From assembly GCA_918026815.1 (NCBI GenBank), contig CAKJVC010000092.1, forward strand, positions 186,001-250,000: 64,000 bases of DNA, in the 5' to 3' direction. Below the pieces are notes generated by a model. That model was not told the origin of the DNA, made no database searches, and saw only the letters and a list, made by a program, of their open reading frames with translations. Below are positions 46,756-58,012 of this stretch, piece by piece. The translations under genes and the position numbers were made by a program. Origin of the DNA: Chalara sp. BL73. Its lineage: Eukaryota; Ascomycota; Leotiomycetes; Helotiales. How positions within the stretch are numbered: the first letter of the stretch is position 1; each line of letters begins with the position of its first letter.

Positions 46756-48849
46756 ATGGAATACCTGGAGCAATCCTTCCACCACTTTCACGAGGGACTT
46801 CCTGGAGTTATGGGGATGGGTCCTTATTCTGATCATAACTTACATACTTATCCTAACGGAATGGCCCATCCAACATCAAATATGATTGGGCTGCCAAACC
46901 CGAAGACTAACGAGACCAAACCACGTCTCGGAAAGGAAGAGGTCGAGGTTTTGGAGAGGGAATTCCAAAAGAACCCAAAACCTACGACCCAGACTAAAAA
47001 GAAGTATGCTGATAACATGGGGGTGGAATTGGCCAGGATCAATGTATGTATGCTCGCGGAAGCATAAGGAAAAAGCTGATAACTTTTACAGAATTGGTTC
47101 CAGAACCGTCGTGCCAAAAGGAAGCAAGAGAAAAAGCAGGAAGACTTCGCAGCACAACAAGAACAAGGCGCCTTATCTTACTCGGAACCTTCCTCACCTG
47201 ATTACTACAATGGCCCTTTTGGAGACTCACAGTTTCTGCCTTTGCAGCATTCAAATACTTTCCCAATGACTGGTCCTCCACAAGCTGCAGCTCCATGCAA
47301 TCCCCAATACCCTGACCCTTCCACAGCGAGCATGGAATCACTCCAGAGGACCATGGCGGCTGCCGCTCAAGCCTCATTTGCACCTCAGCAACAGGGATTC
47401 CAAGTTTATTCTGAACAAACCGATATATTCACACCATTTGCTGGCCCCCTGCCTTCAACATCCGACCATGCCCAATTCCCTTCCGTAGATGGCCCCGTCC
47501 ATAGCCACTTGAATGGAGATCATGGGTCAAATTATTTGAATACCCACACTCAGGATGTTTATAGCAACCCTGAAGGCATCTTTACTAATTCTAATCAATC
47601 GCTGCCAGAGCTCCATGCCTCACCGGCTACAGAATCCTCAACGTCGTTCCAATTATATTCCAATGTGCCTCAAGGTTTGGACCTTAGTGGTGCCCAATTG
47701 ACTCAACAGTTCCCATCTCAGCTCCTACCAACCAGGACGCATGATGGCTACCAGAGAACACAGACAGGCAACTGTGACGGTCAAAGTCCTGAGGACAGCA
47801 GCGCGTCTACGCGATCTATCGGCTTCAAAATTGACGAAGTGGACTTAGACAACTCATCACCTCCTGCACCTTCCATTCCCTTCAAGTCTCCACCTCCCAT
47901 GGATATTGCATCGCGCCGGAAGAAAGTTGCTGTAAAGCCCGCTGCCCTGACTGCCGACGCCATTAAGAATCGACCGGGTATGGGACCAAGAACAGTGTCT
48001 CATGCTGAAAACCTTCGTCGATCATCAGATAGTCCCATGGGCTCACCAATGCGCCGTGTGATGTCAGCTGGTGGCAACAAACATGTCTTCTCAGGTCGTA
48101 TCAACAAAAGTGGTATTGAATCTGCCCAGCGATCACCAATCAATTTGAATGGTTTTAATGATGCAGCCTCTTTCCTCGAGCACAACTATCACTCTATACG
48201 ACAGCCGCCCTCTCTGACTGGAGGCTCATCACTTAATAGCAGTCTCGCGCCGCCGACTCCGATGTCTCCACGGGGCTTTGAGCCATCCCAAGGCAAAAGA
48301 GAAATTACTAGGCCAACATCACCAGTTCATGGGGGTTTAAGCTTTCTGTTCGACCCAGACGCTAATGATGGTTTGCCGCATTACTTCACCCCTCTAGAGG
48401 GCGACCAGAATTTGCAGTCGCCGCCAGAAACACCACAGGCCCAATTACTCCTACAGCAAGCTACGGGCAATGCTGGTAACTCTTGGGCTAATGGCAACGA
48501 TGTTCCGGATCGTCAATGGAGTTTCGATGTTTCAGATGAGCCGTTATTTACTCCAGCTCAAGATAGTTTCCAGTCGGACCTACAAATGCCGCAGCCATCA
48601 TATCTAAACTCGATGAGCCAGCCTGTGACTCCAGCTTTTGGACAGAACTTCAACGCAAACTTCATGTTTGGAGGGCAGGAGTCACCGCAGTATAAGCATG
48701 AACCGTCTCAGTATACTCTTGCCAGTAATACGGAGTACACGTTCCCAGAAGCGCAGTACACTCCCAGCTTGTCAACGTCACCAATGAGTAAACAGAAGAC
48801 TTTCCAGTTTTCAAATCAAACTCCTGCTGATTTCTCTGAGAAAAAGTAA
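46756..48849 (+). CDS. Homeobox transcription factor (fungal developmental type)
   Basis: Exons 46756-47043 and 47092-48849 join in phase 0 to give 681 residues. The homeodomain covers about 53-110: KPRLGKEEVEVLEREFQKNP in helix 1, KYADNMGVELARIN in helix 2 and the start of helix 3, and NWFQNRRAKRKQEKKQEDFA after the intron, which cuts the recognition helix. The invariant W-F-N-R residues are present. The rest is Ser/Pro/Gln-rich, with one conserved basic block (ASRRKKVAVKPAALTADAIK, then RPGMGPRTVSHAENLRRSSD). That block is shared by the fungal group including Podospora pah1 and Magnaporthe HOX proteins that control conidiation or hyphal form. The exact orthologue is not assigned. Confidence 0.94.
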
Positions 48850-49846
48850 CAACAATCCGAATCACTTTTCTTTTGTTCTTTCGACTTTGTTTCGCGAATT
48901 CTGATTCAGCGTCCAGAGTGGTTGCTACTTTGGCTTCCACCGTGTATAACAAAAAGTTGTTAGTTACGTACAGTGCTTGAAGTGAGGGGAGGGTCACTTA
49001 ATGTAATACCATTGTCACGGGTGGCACGTCGGGGTGCCGCAAGATTTAACGTTCACGAGGAGGGCAGAATATGCCCAAACGAGCATTCGGGATGAATATA
49101 GGGAGGGATGTTTACCAGCGGTCTTGCTATTGAGGAGGAGGATCAGGCGAACTTGGATATGATATTGGCGCATGGGATATACACGCTTCAATGGCCACAA
49201 GAAGATGGAGAGATGCGGGTGGCGTGCTGATTTGGACACACTTCATGATGCATAAGCTGTACCGTGTATAATGCTCAAGACAAAATAGAAGGTCGTGAAC
49301 ACCCCATCTGGGATCTTTGTCCATATTTTTGGGTGCAGTCAGTGAACAAGAAATTCTGTTTCCAAGTGGAAGCAAGGCAGTTGCCCAACGAGATGGTTTC
49401 GAGTCACCTCTTCTCATTCCGATCCATCTTCTGGATTTCTCTGCAATCCTGCCAATGCCACTGCCGAGACCATCATTAGCACTTTTCTCTCGCTCTGATG
49501 TCTTGTGAAGCTCCGTAGTCGGTTGCTGAAGCGATGGATTTTTGTTAGAGTGGGAAAGTGGGACCGAGGTGCGGCTTTCAACGGCTCAGTCAAAGAGGCA
49601 CTGCGCTGGCCCTGTTCTCTTGCACCACTTCTTCAGCCTGCAGAAGTGGGGAGCTTCAGCACCCGAGTTACCAATATATCAAAGTATGAATCGCTTGCAA
49701 ATCCATTACCTTTGATCAAAGTCAATCGCAAAATCCGATTCTTCTCTACGCTACAGGTAGAGAGAGAGAGAGAGAGAGGTCTGTGGTGCGGTTTTGCCAA
49801 ACTTACCTTCAAACATTGCTATCCAGTTTGACGAGCCTTCACAATC
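48850..49846. other. Intergenic region with (AG)n microsatellite
   Basis: There are about 1 kb between the homeobox 3' end and the P5C dehydrogenase gene. The only structure seen is an AG dinucleotide run at 49760-49778. The part after 49500 is presumably promoter and leader of the next gene. Confidence 0.45.
49760..49778 (+). repeat. (AG)n microsatellite
   Basis: About nine consecutive AG units lie roughly 70 bases upstream of the P5C dehydrogenase start, so length changes here could alter its leader. Confidence 0.8.
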
Positions 49847-51689
49847 ATGGCTACGTATGCTAAGAGTCTCAAGCTCAATCGCTGCTTAAAGCCCGTTACC
49901 GCCGCGAACATACCCCGTAGGGCAAACATTTCGACGGTAGCATCCTTCAAGATCCCCGCCGTTTCGAACGAGCCTAACGTATGTGTTCCTATCCCTCGTT
50001 AGTTCACCCTGAGCAAGCTAATCAAGAACAGCATCATTATGCAAAAGGTTCAGCTCAACGAGAAGGTCTTACGGCCGCCCTTGAGAGTCTGAGGCAGAGG
50101 ACCCCTCTGCAAGTGCCAATTGTGGTAGGAGGCAAGGAGGTCAATTAAAACAATTCTCAGCTTAGGGAGACACGTACTTACCTCAGCAGATCCAAACCTC
50201 CAATATCTCGCAGCAGCATGACCCCTCCAACCACGTCTCCACGGTTGCATCATACTCCAATGCCTCTCCGTCAGACGTTTCGGCCGCCATTGAGGCAGCA
50301 CTCGCAGCAAAGCCGGCCTGGGAGTCTCTTCCCTTCGCAGACAGAGCCGCGGTGTTTTTGAAGGCCGCTGATCTGGTTGCCGGTAAATACAGATACGATA
50401 TTATGGCAGCGACAATGCTAGGTCAGGGCAAGAATGCATGGCAAGCGGAAATCGATGCTGCGGCTGAGCTGGCGGATTTTCTGAGGTTCAATGTACAGTT
50501 TGCAGAGGAGCTCTATGCTACCCAGCCAGCACATAACTCTCCAGGAGTATGGAACCGGGTAGAGTACCGCCCTCTGGAGGGGTTCGTCTACGCAGTTACG
50601 CCCTTCAACTTTACAGCAATCGCAGGCAATTTGCCAGGCGCCCCAGCTCTGATGGGAAATGTTGTCGTATGGAAGCCTTCAGATTCTGCTATTGCGTCGA
50701 ATTGGCTGCTATACAATATTTTGCTCGAGGCAGGTCTACCAAGGAATGTAATTCAGTTTGTTCCTGGTAACCCCGAGGAAGTAACCAAGGTCGTTCTCCA
50801 GCACAAGAAGCTTGCGGCTCTGCACTACACTGGTAGCACGGCAGTATTCCGCAAGCTTTATGGTTCTATTGCTACTGGTGTTGCTGAAGGTAGATACCAA
50901 GGCTATCCAAGGATTGTTGGGGAAACTGGTGGCAAGAACTTCCATCTTATCCACTCTTCGGCGGATATCGACAATGCAGCAATTCAGACCGTCCGGGGAG
51001 CGTTTGAATATCAAGGCCAAAAGTGTAGTGCGACTTCCAGAGCATACGTTCCCAAGTCCATCTGGCCAAAATTCCAAGAGCGCCTTGTTGCCGAGACGAA
51101 GGCGCTCTCAATTGGCAATCCAAAGGATGCGAAGAACTTTGTTGGTCCTGTGATCCATGCTGGGGCGTTCAAAAAACTTTCCGGAGTCATTGATGAGGCA
51201 AAGAATGACAAAGAGCTCGAACTGATCGCTGGTGGAAAACATGATAGTTCAATTGGTTACTTCATTCACCCGACTATCTACGTTACATCAAATCCTCATC
51301 ACAAATTACTTTCTACCGAACTCTTCGGACCTATCCTCACAGTCTACGTGTATGATGACAGCAGCTCTCCAGTCAACGCATTCGCCGAAGCGTGCACTCT
51401 TGCCGATAGCACCTCTGAATATGGCCTCACTGGCTCTGTCTTTGCCTCTGACCGCACAGCAATCCGCCACGCTGAAGACGCATTAAGGAACTCGGCAGGA
51501 AACTTTTACATCAACTGCAAGAGCACTGGAGCCGTGGTTGGTCAGCAGCCGTTTGGCGGTGCGAGAGCAAGTGGAACGAATGACAAAGCAGGAAGCCAAA
51601 ACTTCTTGACTAGATTCGTGAGTGCGAGGAGCATTAAGGAGGAGTTTAATGCTACAACCAAGGTCGAGTATCCTAGCAATGAGGCATAA
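49847..51689 (+). CDS. PUT2: Delta-1-pyrroline-5-carboxylate dehydrogenase, mitochondrial
   Basis: Exons 49847-49978, 50032-50139 and 50190-51689 give 579 residues, all phase 0. The N-terminus (MATYAKSLKLNRCLKPVTAA, with Arg-Arg and no acidic residues early) looks like a mitochondrial presequence. The aldehyde dehydrogenase core has VTPFNFTAIAGNLPGAPALM, NVVVWKPSD, IVGETGGKNFHLIHSSADID (general-base Glu) and FEYQGQKCSATSRAYVPKSI with the catalytic Cys. The C-terminus has GQQPFGGARASGTNDKAG. It oxidises P5C/glutamate semialdehyde to glutamate with NAD, the second step of proline use. Intron 2 uses an unusual GTCAAT donor. Confidence 0.97.
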
Positions 51690-52179
51690 ATGTAGGAAAC
51701 GGGTTGAAAAATGGCGCAGGCGTACAGGAGGTTGTGCCTTATGAATAATTAATACCAATTAAGATTTGCAGACACAAGCAATCTTTATTAGGGAACAGTT
51801 TTTCTCTCAAATTAGCTTACTGATGCTATTCCTGATCTCCCAGCTAAAGCGACCACTTATGTGGTTTGTTAATTCTTACCACAGGATCAAGAATCAACAA
51901 ACTTCCCCTGTCTCTACCGAGGGATATCTGGGGGTGCCAAGCCAATGCAAGTAAACAAAGCCAAAGGTTGAACTGTGCCGCTGAGGTGACAATAGCGTCA
52001 GCTGCGCATGGGATCTAGCGGGGAATGTCGGACACATACGTCCCTTCCAGTAACTTTTTTGAAATCTGTAAGCACTTGTCCACAATTGGCTCCCTATAAG
52101 AGGCACAAAAAGACCAACATTGACTCAGCCGAATCTCATAGCCAAGCCGTTACTAGAGACAACGGCAATCCTGAATCAC
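51690..52179. other. Intergenic region between PUT2 and MAPEG-like genes
   Basis: There are about 490 bases. No gene is seen apart from a possible upstream extension of the MAPEG-like first exon. Confidence 0.35.
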
Positions 52180-53085
52180 AATGTAGGCACGCTGGTAGAT
52201 TATGGAGAAGCACTAATCTCACGCTCACAAGGCCATCTCTTAGTACCATTCTTGGTCTGCGTGCTCTCCCTGCTGGGGCTCCGCCGGTGTCAAGCTACGC
52301 TGCCGGGTTTTTGATTGCAAGTCTCTCTCCTCCACTCGTACACCGAAACATATCCCGTGAGTTCGAGAAATGAAATGTATATATACATATTCAACCTAGG
52401 ACAGCTATGGGACCTTGACTATCTAACCTCACTCTCCAAACGCTTCTGTTTGATATCGAGTTATTTTTTGCTGATTGATCATTTGAGTAGGCCAATTTCG
52501 TCTCTGCATACCTGCTCCTCTCAAGCAGGACACCAAAACAATATTATGGCTTCGATCACAACGCGAACCCAAGGGAGGATATAGCAAAGTATGGTAGGTC
52601 TTCGTTGTTTATGGCGCTTGGTCATACATCTCAGGTGACTTATTTTTCATGAAGGAGAGCCATTGGTGGCCGCTGGTAAACTCCCGCGCCGGACGCTGGA
52701 ACGGATCAAGCGCCTAGAAGCCGCGTCGGCAAACGCTATCGATCATTACCCCGTGTTCGTGGCCGCCGTACTCCTCGGCGCCATCGCTAAGGTGGATGCC
52801 CCAAAGCTGAATGGCTTGATGGCTGTGTATACGGTTGCGAGGCTGGGGTATGCGGTGGCGTATGTGGCGATTGAGAGTGATAGCACGAGCAGGTAAGCTT
52901 AGGATTAATTTTTTTCTTCATCTCTGAGGTTCTACTTGAGGCGAGAGAGAATTGAGAAGCTTGGAAGGCTAGGGATGTAGTTTGGGGATTTGTGCTGATG
53001 GGTTTACAGAGTGCGAGGCTACCTATTCTGGACGGGAAACGTCGCATGTATGGGAATGCTATGGTTAGCAGGACGGAAGTTGTAG
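52180..53085 (+). CDS. MAPEG-family membrane protein, 5' end unclear
   Basis: Three exons are firm: 52491-52593, 52655-52892 and 53010-53085 (138 residues, phases 1, 2, end). They encode GFDHNANPREDIAKYGEPLV, RIKRLEAASANAIDHYPVFV, AAVLLGAIAKVDAPKLNGLM and GYLFWTGNVACMGMLWLAG. This is the typical MAPEG four-helix pattern with the NPR and EAA-(S)AN motifs. An upstream stretch ending near 52341 (STILGLRALPAGAPPVSSYA, then GFLIASLSPPL) looks like the missing first helix. It can join in phase 0 through a GTACAC donor, but no good ATG opens it. Either a further exon, a non-AUG start or a lost start codon must be invoked. MAPEG proteins include glutathione-dependent membrane enzymes. Confidence 0.7.
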
Positions 53086-54084
53086 ACTCCCCGGGAAAGA
53101 GTAGAAGACTGAGCCGTTAGCGTGTAAGATAAGCACTTTAAGTGTGATTTAGTGTACTTAAAATATATGAACTCTCCTCTCTAGCAATCTGCATTGCGGA
53201 TTCCTAAAGCAATATTAAAACTTTGGAGAAGCGGAAGGGGCAATGAAAGACTGAAAGTGCCCACAAATTAGGTGCTGAAAGTCTTCAAGGGACTGAAAAC
53301 ACTGGGAAACTCCCAAAAGGAACTATGGTGGAGAGATGGCGAGCTCCCAGTACGACAAGACTTGCTGTTCTCAAGAGCAGTTGGCTGTTACCCGTTGATA
53401 CCACATCTTCCGGAGACATGGCAGAACGCGTAAACAAACATCAAGGATAACTAGTCACGAGCTCTAAACTGCCTATGAGTTCGATCTCAAGAAATGAATG
53501 GGTTGGATTGTGGTTGTGATAAATGCCAGCTCACGCTTATTGTAGGTGGCAAGGCATCATTTTTGTCCCGCGCATCCATCACATAGCAACAAACGAAAGA
53601 CGAAACCTGGACGAACAGGCAATCTGAGATGAGGCAAAGTTCAACTTGGGGAGGAGGCAGCGCTTTTCTTCGGTCTCATTACACATATGGCTCCTATCTC
53701 GAAGCGTCATGGACCTGGTAAGGAATTGACCCAGAGTTAGGCTGTGTTGGCTTGAGTAGAGAAGGCGGAACGGAAGGGGTTTGGCTCTGGATTGGCTGTC
53801 ATACTTAGAGCAAAGGTGGTATTACAGCTTCCGAAGCCAACCGTGCGGTGCCTTCACTATTCTTTCAGCTTCTTATGTCGCCTTCATACGTCTTTCTGAT
53901 ACCCATTTCGAGCTGAAGGTGTGCATCCACCTCAACAAACTACCTCCTCAGCTGCACAGCACTTTCCCTAGGAAGCGACAAGCAAGTCATATCGAGAATC
54001 TCACCGTGTAATCAGCTGGTAGACACTAGGCTTGTGATACAAGCTTCTCTTTACAAATAACCTGTATAGTTGTTTTCAATACCA
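53086..54084. other. Convergent intergenic region, no gene seen
   Basis: There are about 1 kb between the MAPEG-like gene and the RRP44 3' end. I see no coding model, RNA gene or repeat. Confidence 0.45.
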
Positions 54085-57000
54085 CTACTTCCCACCCGTC
54101 TTAACAAGCTCAAGCTTGACCTTCCTCTTCCCCGTGCTCTCCTCTTTCACGTCGCTGATCCTCACGACCACCTTCTCAAAAAGCTCTACCTTGACATTAC
54201 GGCTCCCGCTCGTCGTCAAAACATAGTTCTCCGCGTCAAAGGTGCTCTCCGGCTCTGGCTCCGCTAGATCCCGTAATCGTATTAGACTCTCGATACCAAA
54301 TTTCGGGACGAACACTACAAAGCCGTTGGAGAAGACTTTCATGACGAAGCCTTCTTCCTCAACGATTCTCCCTTTAAGGGCCTGGCCTACATAGTACTCG
54401 ATCGATGCGCGACCAGCTTGCTGAGCGTTACGATGCCGGATATTTATGTTTCTGCAAACAGCTTCGAGCTTACCTTTGCTCCGAACACTAGGATCTAGGG
54501 TTTCATATTCTATAGCTGCTGCGAGCTGTCTGTGTGCGACTAGATCTGCGTAGCGACGAATTGGCGATGTAAAATGTGTATAGATTTCCGAGGCTAGACC
54601 GTAGTGTCTGAATTCGGGATAGCCCTGTGTACCAGAACTGAAATACTCGGCAGACATCATGCACCGCGTAGCCATGATTCTAACAAGAGTATTGAAGAAT
54701 GGCTCCTTAGGGTCTACGCACTCATCTAGTGAATCTGCTAGCTCTTTCGATGAAGAGGTTCGAAGCTCCAAGCCACGCTTGACTTTCAGCTGGTTGTCCA
54801 ATTCCTCGAAATTGGACTTGGGTGGAGCACCATGGCGACGAAGTATCGCATTTTGAGGGAACGCTTCATAGATCTTAGCCGCGACACTAGTATTAGCTAA
54901 CAGCATGAATTCTTCAACAAGAGACATAGTATCCAGATGCTCTTTAGTCTTGACATCAATGGGATCCGAGGTCTCCGACTCCATTTCTACCTTGACTTCT
55001 GGTGATGATAAACTCAGCGCCCCTGCATCCATACGCTGTTGTTTAAACTTCTTAGATAGCTTCATAAGAATTCTCATGGCATTAGTTAAATCATCCTGTC
55101 GGGAGGCGTCATCAACCCGCAATTGAGCCGCCTCATAGCTGAAAGCTTCTCGAGACTGAATGACCGATTTTGTGAATTCCGAGCCAACAATTTCAGCATC
55201 AGGTGTCATCTCCCATATTACCGAAAATGCATAACGCTCAACATATGGCTTCAAAGAACACAGATCTGTTCCAAGCAGCATGGGTAACATATCAATACGC
55301 TTGTCTACCAGATAGACGGTTGTTCCACGTATGCTTGCTTCAGCATCCATAGCATTGTTTGGCTTGACAAAATGAGACACATCCGCAATATGTACTCCAA
55401 CCTCGTAGTTGCCATTGGGTAGCTGTCGGGCATGAAGAGCATCGTCAATATCTTGGCAACCGATTGGATCGATGCTGCAAATGTTGAGGCCCCGTAGATC
55501 TTTTCGATTCTTCCATCCAGGATCTCCTAATGGAGGTACGACCCAGTCGTGGCCTTCCTTTGGTAAACAATCAAGTACGGTCTTCGGAAATGGTCGGTAC
55601 TGGACATCATACTCTAACAAAAGAGCTTCCGTTTCGGCGCCCTTAGTTTCCAAATCCCCAAGAGAGCGAACGAAATGTCCAACAGGGTATCTAGAGTCTC
55701 TATCCCACGAGTCAATGGTAACAAGAACTCGTTTTCCCACAATCTCGCCCGCCTGCCTTGTGCGAATACGAATCTTGGGTATCCTCTTGTCCATGGGAAT
55801 TAGAAATACTGTTTGTTGCTTTCGACCTAATGACTGACCAACGGAGGACTCGTCCACATGACCCACATACTGCCGCCAATTCCTCTTGACTACTCCGACG
55901 ACCTTGGCTGTCGGTTGCGGATTGCCTTCAGCGCTATTTTTGTGTACCTTCTTTACTTCTTCCTGAAGTGCTTTTCTCTCGCGCTCCGTAACGACTACTT
56001 CCCCTTCCTCGGCATCAGCATTTTCATTCTTATTCAAAGCGTCTTCCTCGATGATCTTGGTTGAGGGCTCTTTCCACTGGTCTTTTGGAAGGATCTCAAT
56101 CACGACAACATCGTCTTGAACAGCTCGGTTGATATTCTCTCGTCCCAGTATAAGCAGGTTTTTGTCGAACGCCGGCACATGTACTGATCCTTCGAGATAG
56201 TTGTAAGGCGAGACGTTAAACTTTCCTTGATGTAATGTGCCATTCTTGACTCCGGTCATCATTTTCGACAGAGAAAAATACTCCTGGTACAGATTCTCGG
56301 TGGTCTTTGCATCTCTGACCTCGCGTCCCTCTTTCGCAACGCTGATCATATCCAACAATTGGACGGCATTTTCGAGGCTATTGACGTAATCGTGTAATGA
56401 AGCCGCATTGATGCCCTCCACCTTCGCTTTTCTTAAGTTCTCCTTGTCATCACTGAGCATAACCACAGCTGGCAGTCTCCCCTCCTGGCCCACCGCTTGT
56501 CGAAGATGTTCACCATACCATTTCGCTGCTTTCCGAACCGCTCTATCATTCCTATCATTGATAGTCTCCCCAGCATTCCGCACGACATATGTCTCTAACC
56601 GAAAGTCATTGAAGAAGACATAAAATCTCTTTTCCTCGCTCTTTGTGAGCCCAATAAGCCGGTTGTAGAGAGGCAAGGATCTATTACGCAACTCTTCGAG
56701 CACTGTCTGGAGTATAATAACATCGTAGAAAGCCGAGGTCTGCTCGAAGAGGTCGAGGGCGTTTAGTAGCGCATTTGTATCTGGTACAAGGTAGTGGCCA
56801 TTTTGGTAAACTTTTGTGCCCGCAGGAGTTGCACTTAGCACAAACGGTGTAACTGCAAGAATGTCAGAAGCGCTTATAAGAAGGTTTGTAGACTTACGGA
56901 CGCCACCAGCATCTCGAGGCGCAGTCTTCAAACAGCTTCTGCAGAGCTTTGAAGAGCAGGGAATATCTTGCCGCAGGTAAAGCTCCCGAACAATCTTCTG

Positions 57001-57093
57001 AACCTTCCCACTTTTCGTAGATCTCACAAAGACCTTGCTTGAAATGTTCTGCGCAAATGGGTCCAATTCTAAGGATCTCTTGAGACTTGTCAT
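54085..57093 (-). CDS. RRP44: Exosome catalytic subunit Dis3/RRP44 (PIN endo- and RNB exonuclease)
   Basis: Exons 56898-57093 and 54085-56852 give 987 residues. The intron is only 45 nt and has no stop codon, so reading through it adds 15 residues. The N-terminus has VFVRSTKSGKVQKIVRELYL and a CSSKLCRSC zinc-type motif. The PIN endonuclease domain (about 80-215) has YLVPDTNALLNALDLFE and DRNDRAVRKAAKWYGEHL acidic sites. Two cold-shock domains follow. The RNB exonuclease core has LNICSIDPIGCQDIDDALHA with the Mg-binding aspartates, and FTSPIRRYADLVAHRQL. A C-terminal S1 domain ends KVKLELVKTGGK. It is the processive 3'-5' nuclease of the RNA exosome, in nucleus and cytoplasm. Confidence 0.97.
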   Translation of the reverse strand: MTSLKRSLELDPFAQNISSKVFVRSTKSGKVQKIVRELYLRQDIPCSSKLCRSCLKTAPRDAGGVRKSTNLLISASDILAVTPFVLSATPAGTKVYQNGHYLVPDTNALLNALDLFEQTSAFYDVIILQTVLEELRNRSLPLYNRLIGLTKSEEKRFYVFFNDFRLETYVVRNAGETINDRNDRAVRKAAKWYGEHLRQAVGQEGRLPAVVMLSDDKENLRKAKVEGINAASLHDYVNSLENAVQLLDMISVAKEGREVRDAKTTENLYQEYFSLSKMMTGVKNGTLHQGKFNVSPYNYLEGSVHVPAFDKNLLILGRENINRAVQDDVVVIEILPKDQWKEPSTKIIEEDALNKNENADAEEGEVVVTERERKALQEEVKKVHKNSAEGNPQPTAKVVGVVKRNWRQYVGHVDESSVGQSLGRKQQTVFLIPMDKRIPKIRIRTRQAGEIVGKRVLVTIDSWDRDSRYPVGHFVRSLGDLETKGAETEALLLEYDVQYRPFPKTVLDCLPKEGHDWVVPPLGDPGWKNRKDLRGLNICSIDPIGCQDIDDALHARQLPNGNYEVGVHIADVSHFVKPNNAMDAEASIRGTTVYLVDKRIDMLPMLLGTDLCSLKPYVERYAFSVIWEMTPDAEIVGSEFTKSVIQSREAFSYEAAQLRVDDASRQDDLTNAMRILMKLSKKFKQQRMDAGALSLSSPEVKVEMESETSDPIDVKTKEHLDTMSLVEEFMLLANTSVAAKIYEAFPQNAILRRHGAPPKSNFEELDNQLKVKRGLELRTSSSKELADSLDECVDPKEPFFNTLVRIMATRCMMSAEYFSSGTQGYPEFRHYGLASEIYTHFTSPIRRYADLVAHRQLAAAIEYETLDPSVRSKGKLEAVCRNINIRHRNAQQAGRASIEYYVGQALKGRIVEEEGFVMKVFSNGFVVFVPKFGIESLIRLRDLAEPEPESTFDAENYVLTTSGSRNVKVELFEKVVVRISDVKEESTGKRKVKLELVKTGGK
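56853..56897 (-). other. 45-nt in-frame intron of RRP44
   Basis: The donor GTAAGT follows GGTGGCGTCC and the acceptor is TTCTTGCAG. Removal joins DAGGV to LTPFVLSATPAG, which matches the normal PIN-domain start better than the unspliced sequence. The length is a multiple of three and there is no stop. Confidence 0.85.
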
Positions 57094-58012
57094 TCTGTTT
57101 AGCAGGGTTGGCGACCTTTTTTGAAGTTTGGAAGGGTCTGCATGTACAATTCTCTAGACTTATTTTTTGGCTTACATAATCACATGATTTCGCTTCCAAC
57201 AGGGAACAATGGCCATCACCCCTTTGTATGACATTTTACACTGACCTTCGTAGAGCTGAAGGGTTCCCAATGACTATAGAGTGTCATATTGGACATAGGT
57301 ATCGGAGGCAAATCAAGGCATGGAGCCTTTCCTTGCGGAGGAGTTCAAAATTAGTCCTAGGTTCTGTTTTTATAACAAACTAACATTAACTTTGCAATAT
57401 ATTGAGTGACGTAATTAGGCCATAATTAAACGCCCCATGGGTATCTCCTCGCCAAACTAAGTGTATCCTGGTAAATGGTGGCAAAATAAATCAACCTCCT
57501 TCAAGACGAGCTTTTGCCTTCCGTCAATGCCTTCACATTGCTCTGCTCCAAAGACGGGTCCTATGATGACGATACGATCTTAGAAATCAAGACCAAAACA
57601 TTGGGGGCACTGGACTTTATACTCGTTCTCCTTCATCAATCTCTGAGCCAGCGTCTGATGTTCTAAACAGGTCTTCAAAAATGTCGGCAGCTATATATGA
57701 TCATTATCAAACTGATGTTTCAACTAGTCAAGCCGTGGAGAAACTTGCCTCGTTTATTAACAAATTTTATCTCAAATTCTCCATTTTTCTGTATCTGATG
57801 CCTTTTCTTGTAATCCTGGCAAAAAACAAAGAGTTGAATGTCCCTGATCCATATCCGATGCCGACTACCTCTTGGTCGCTCTATCCAGTCTGGCGATGTT
57901 GATTCGTCTGTGACTATCAACTGAAGTCAGCGTCTGCTTCACATTACATCAACCAATAAGTAACCCTTAGTTTCGAAGCTAAATCGAGCTAAGCTGGCAT
58001 GGGGTTTAGATG
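57094..58012. other. Intergenic region upstream of RRP44
   Basis: There are 919 bases with the RRP44 promoter and the 3' flank of the next gene. I see no supported gene. Confidence 0.4.
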
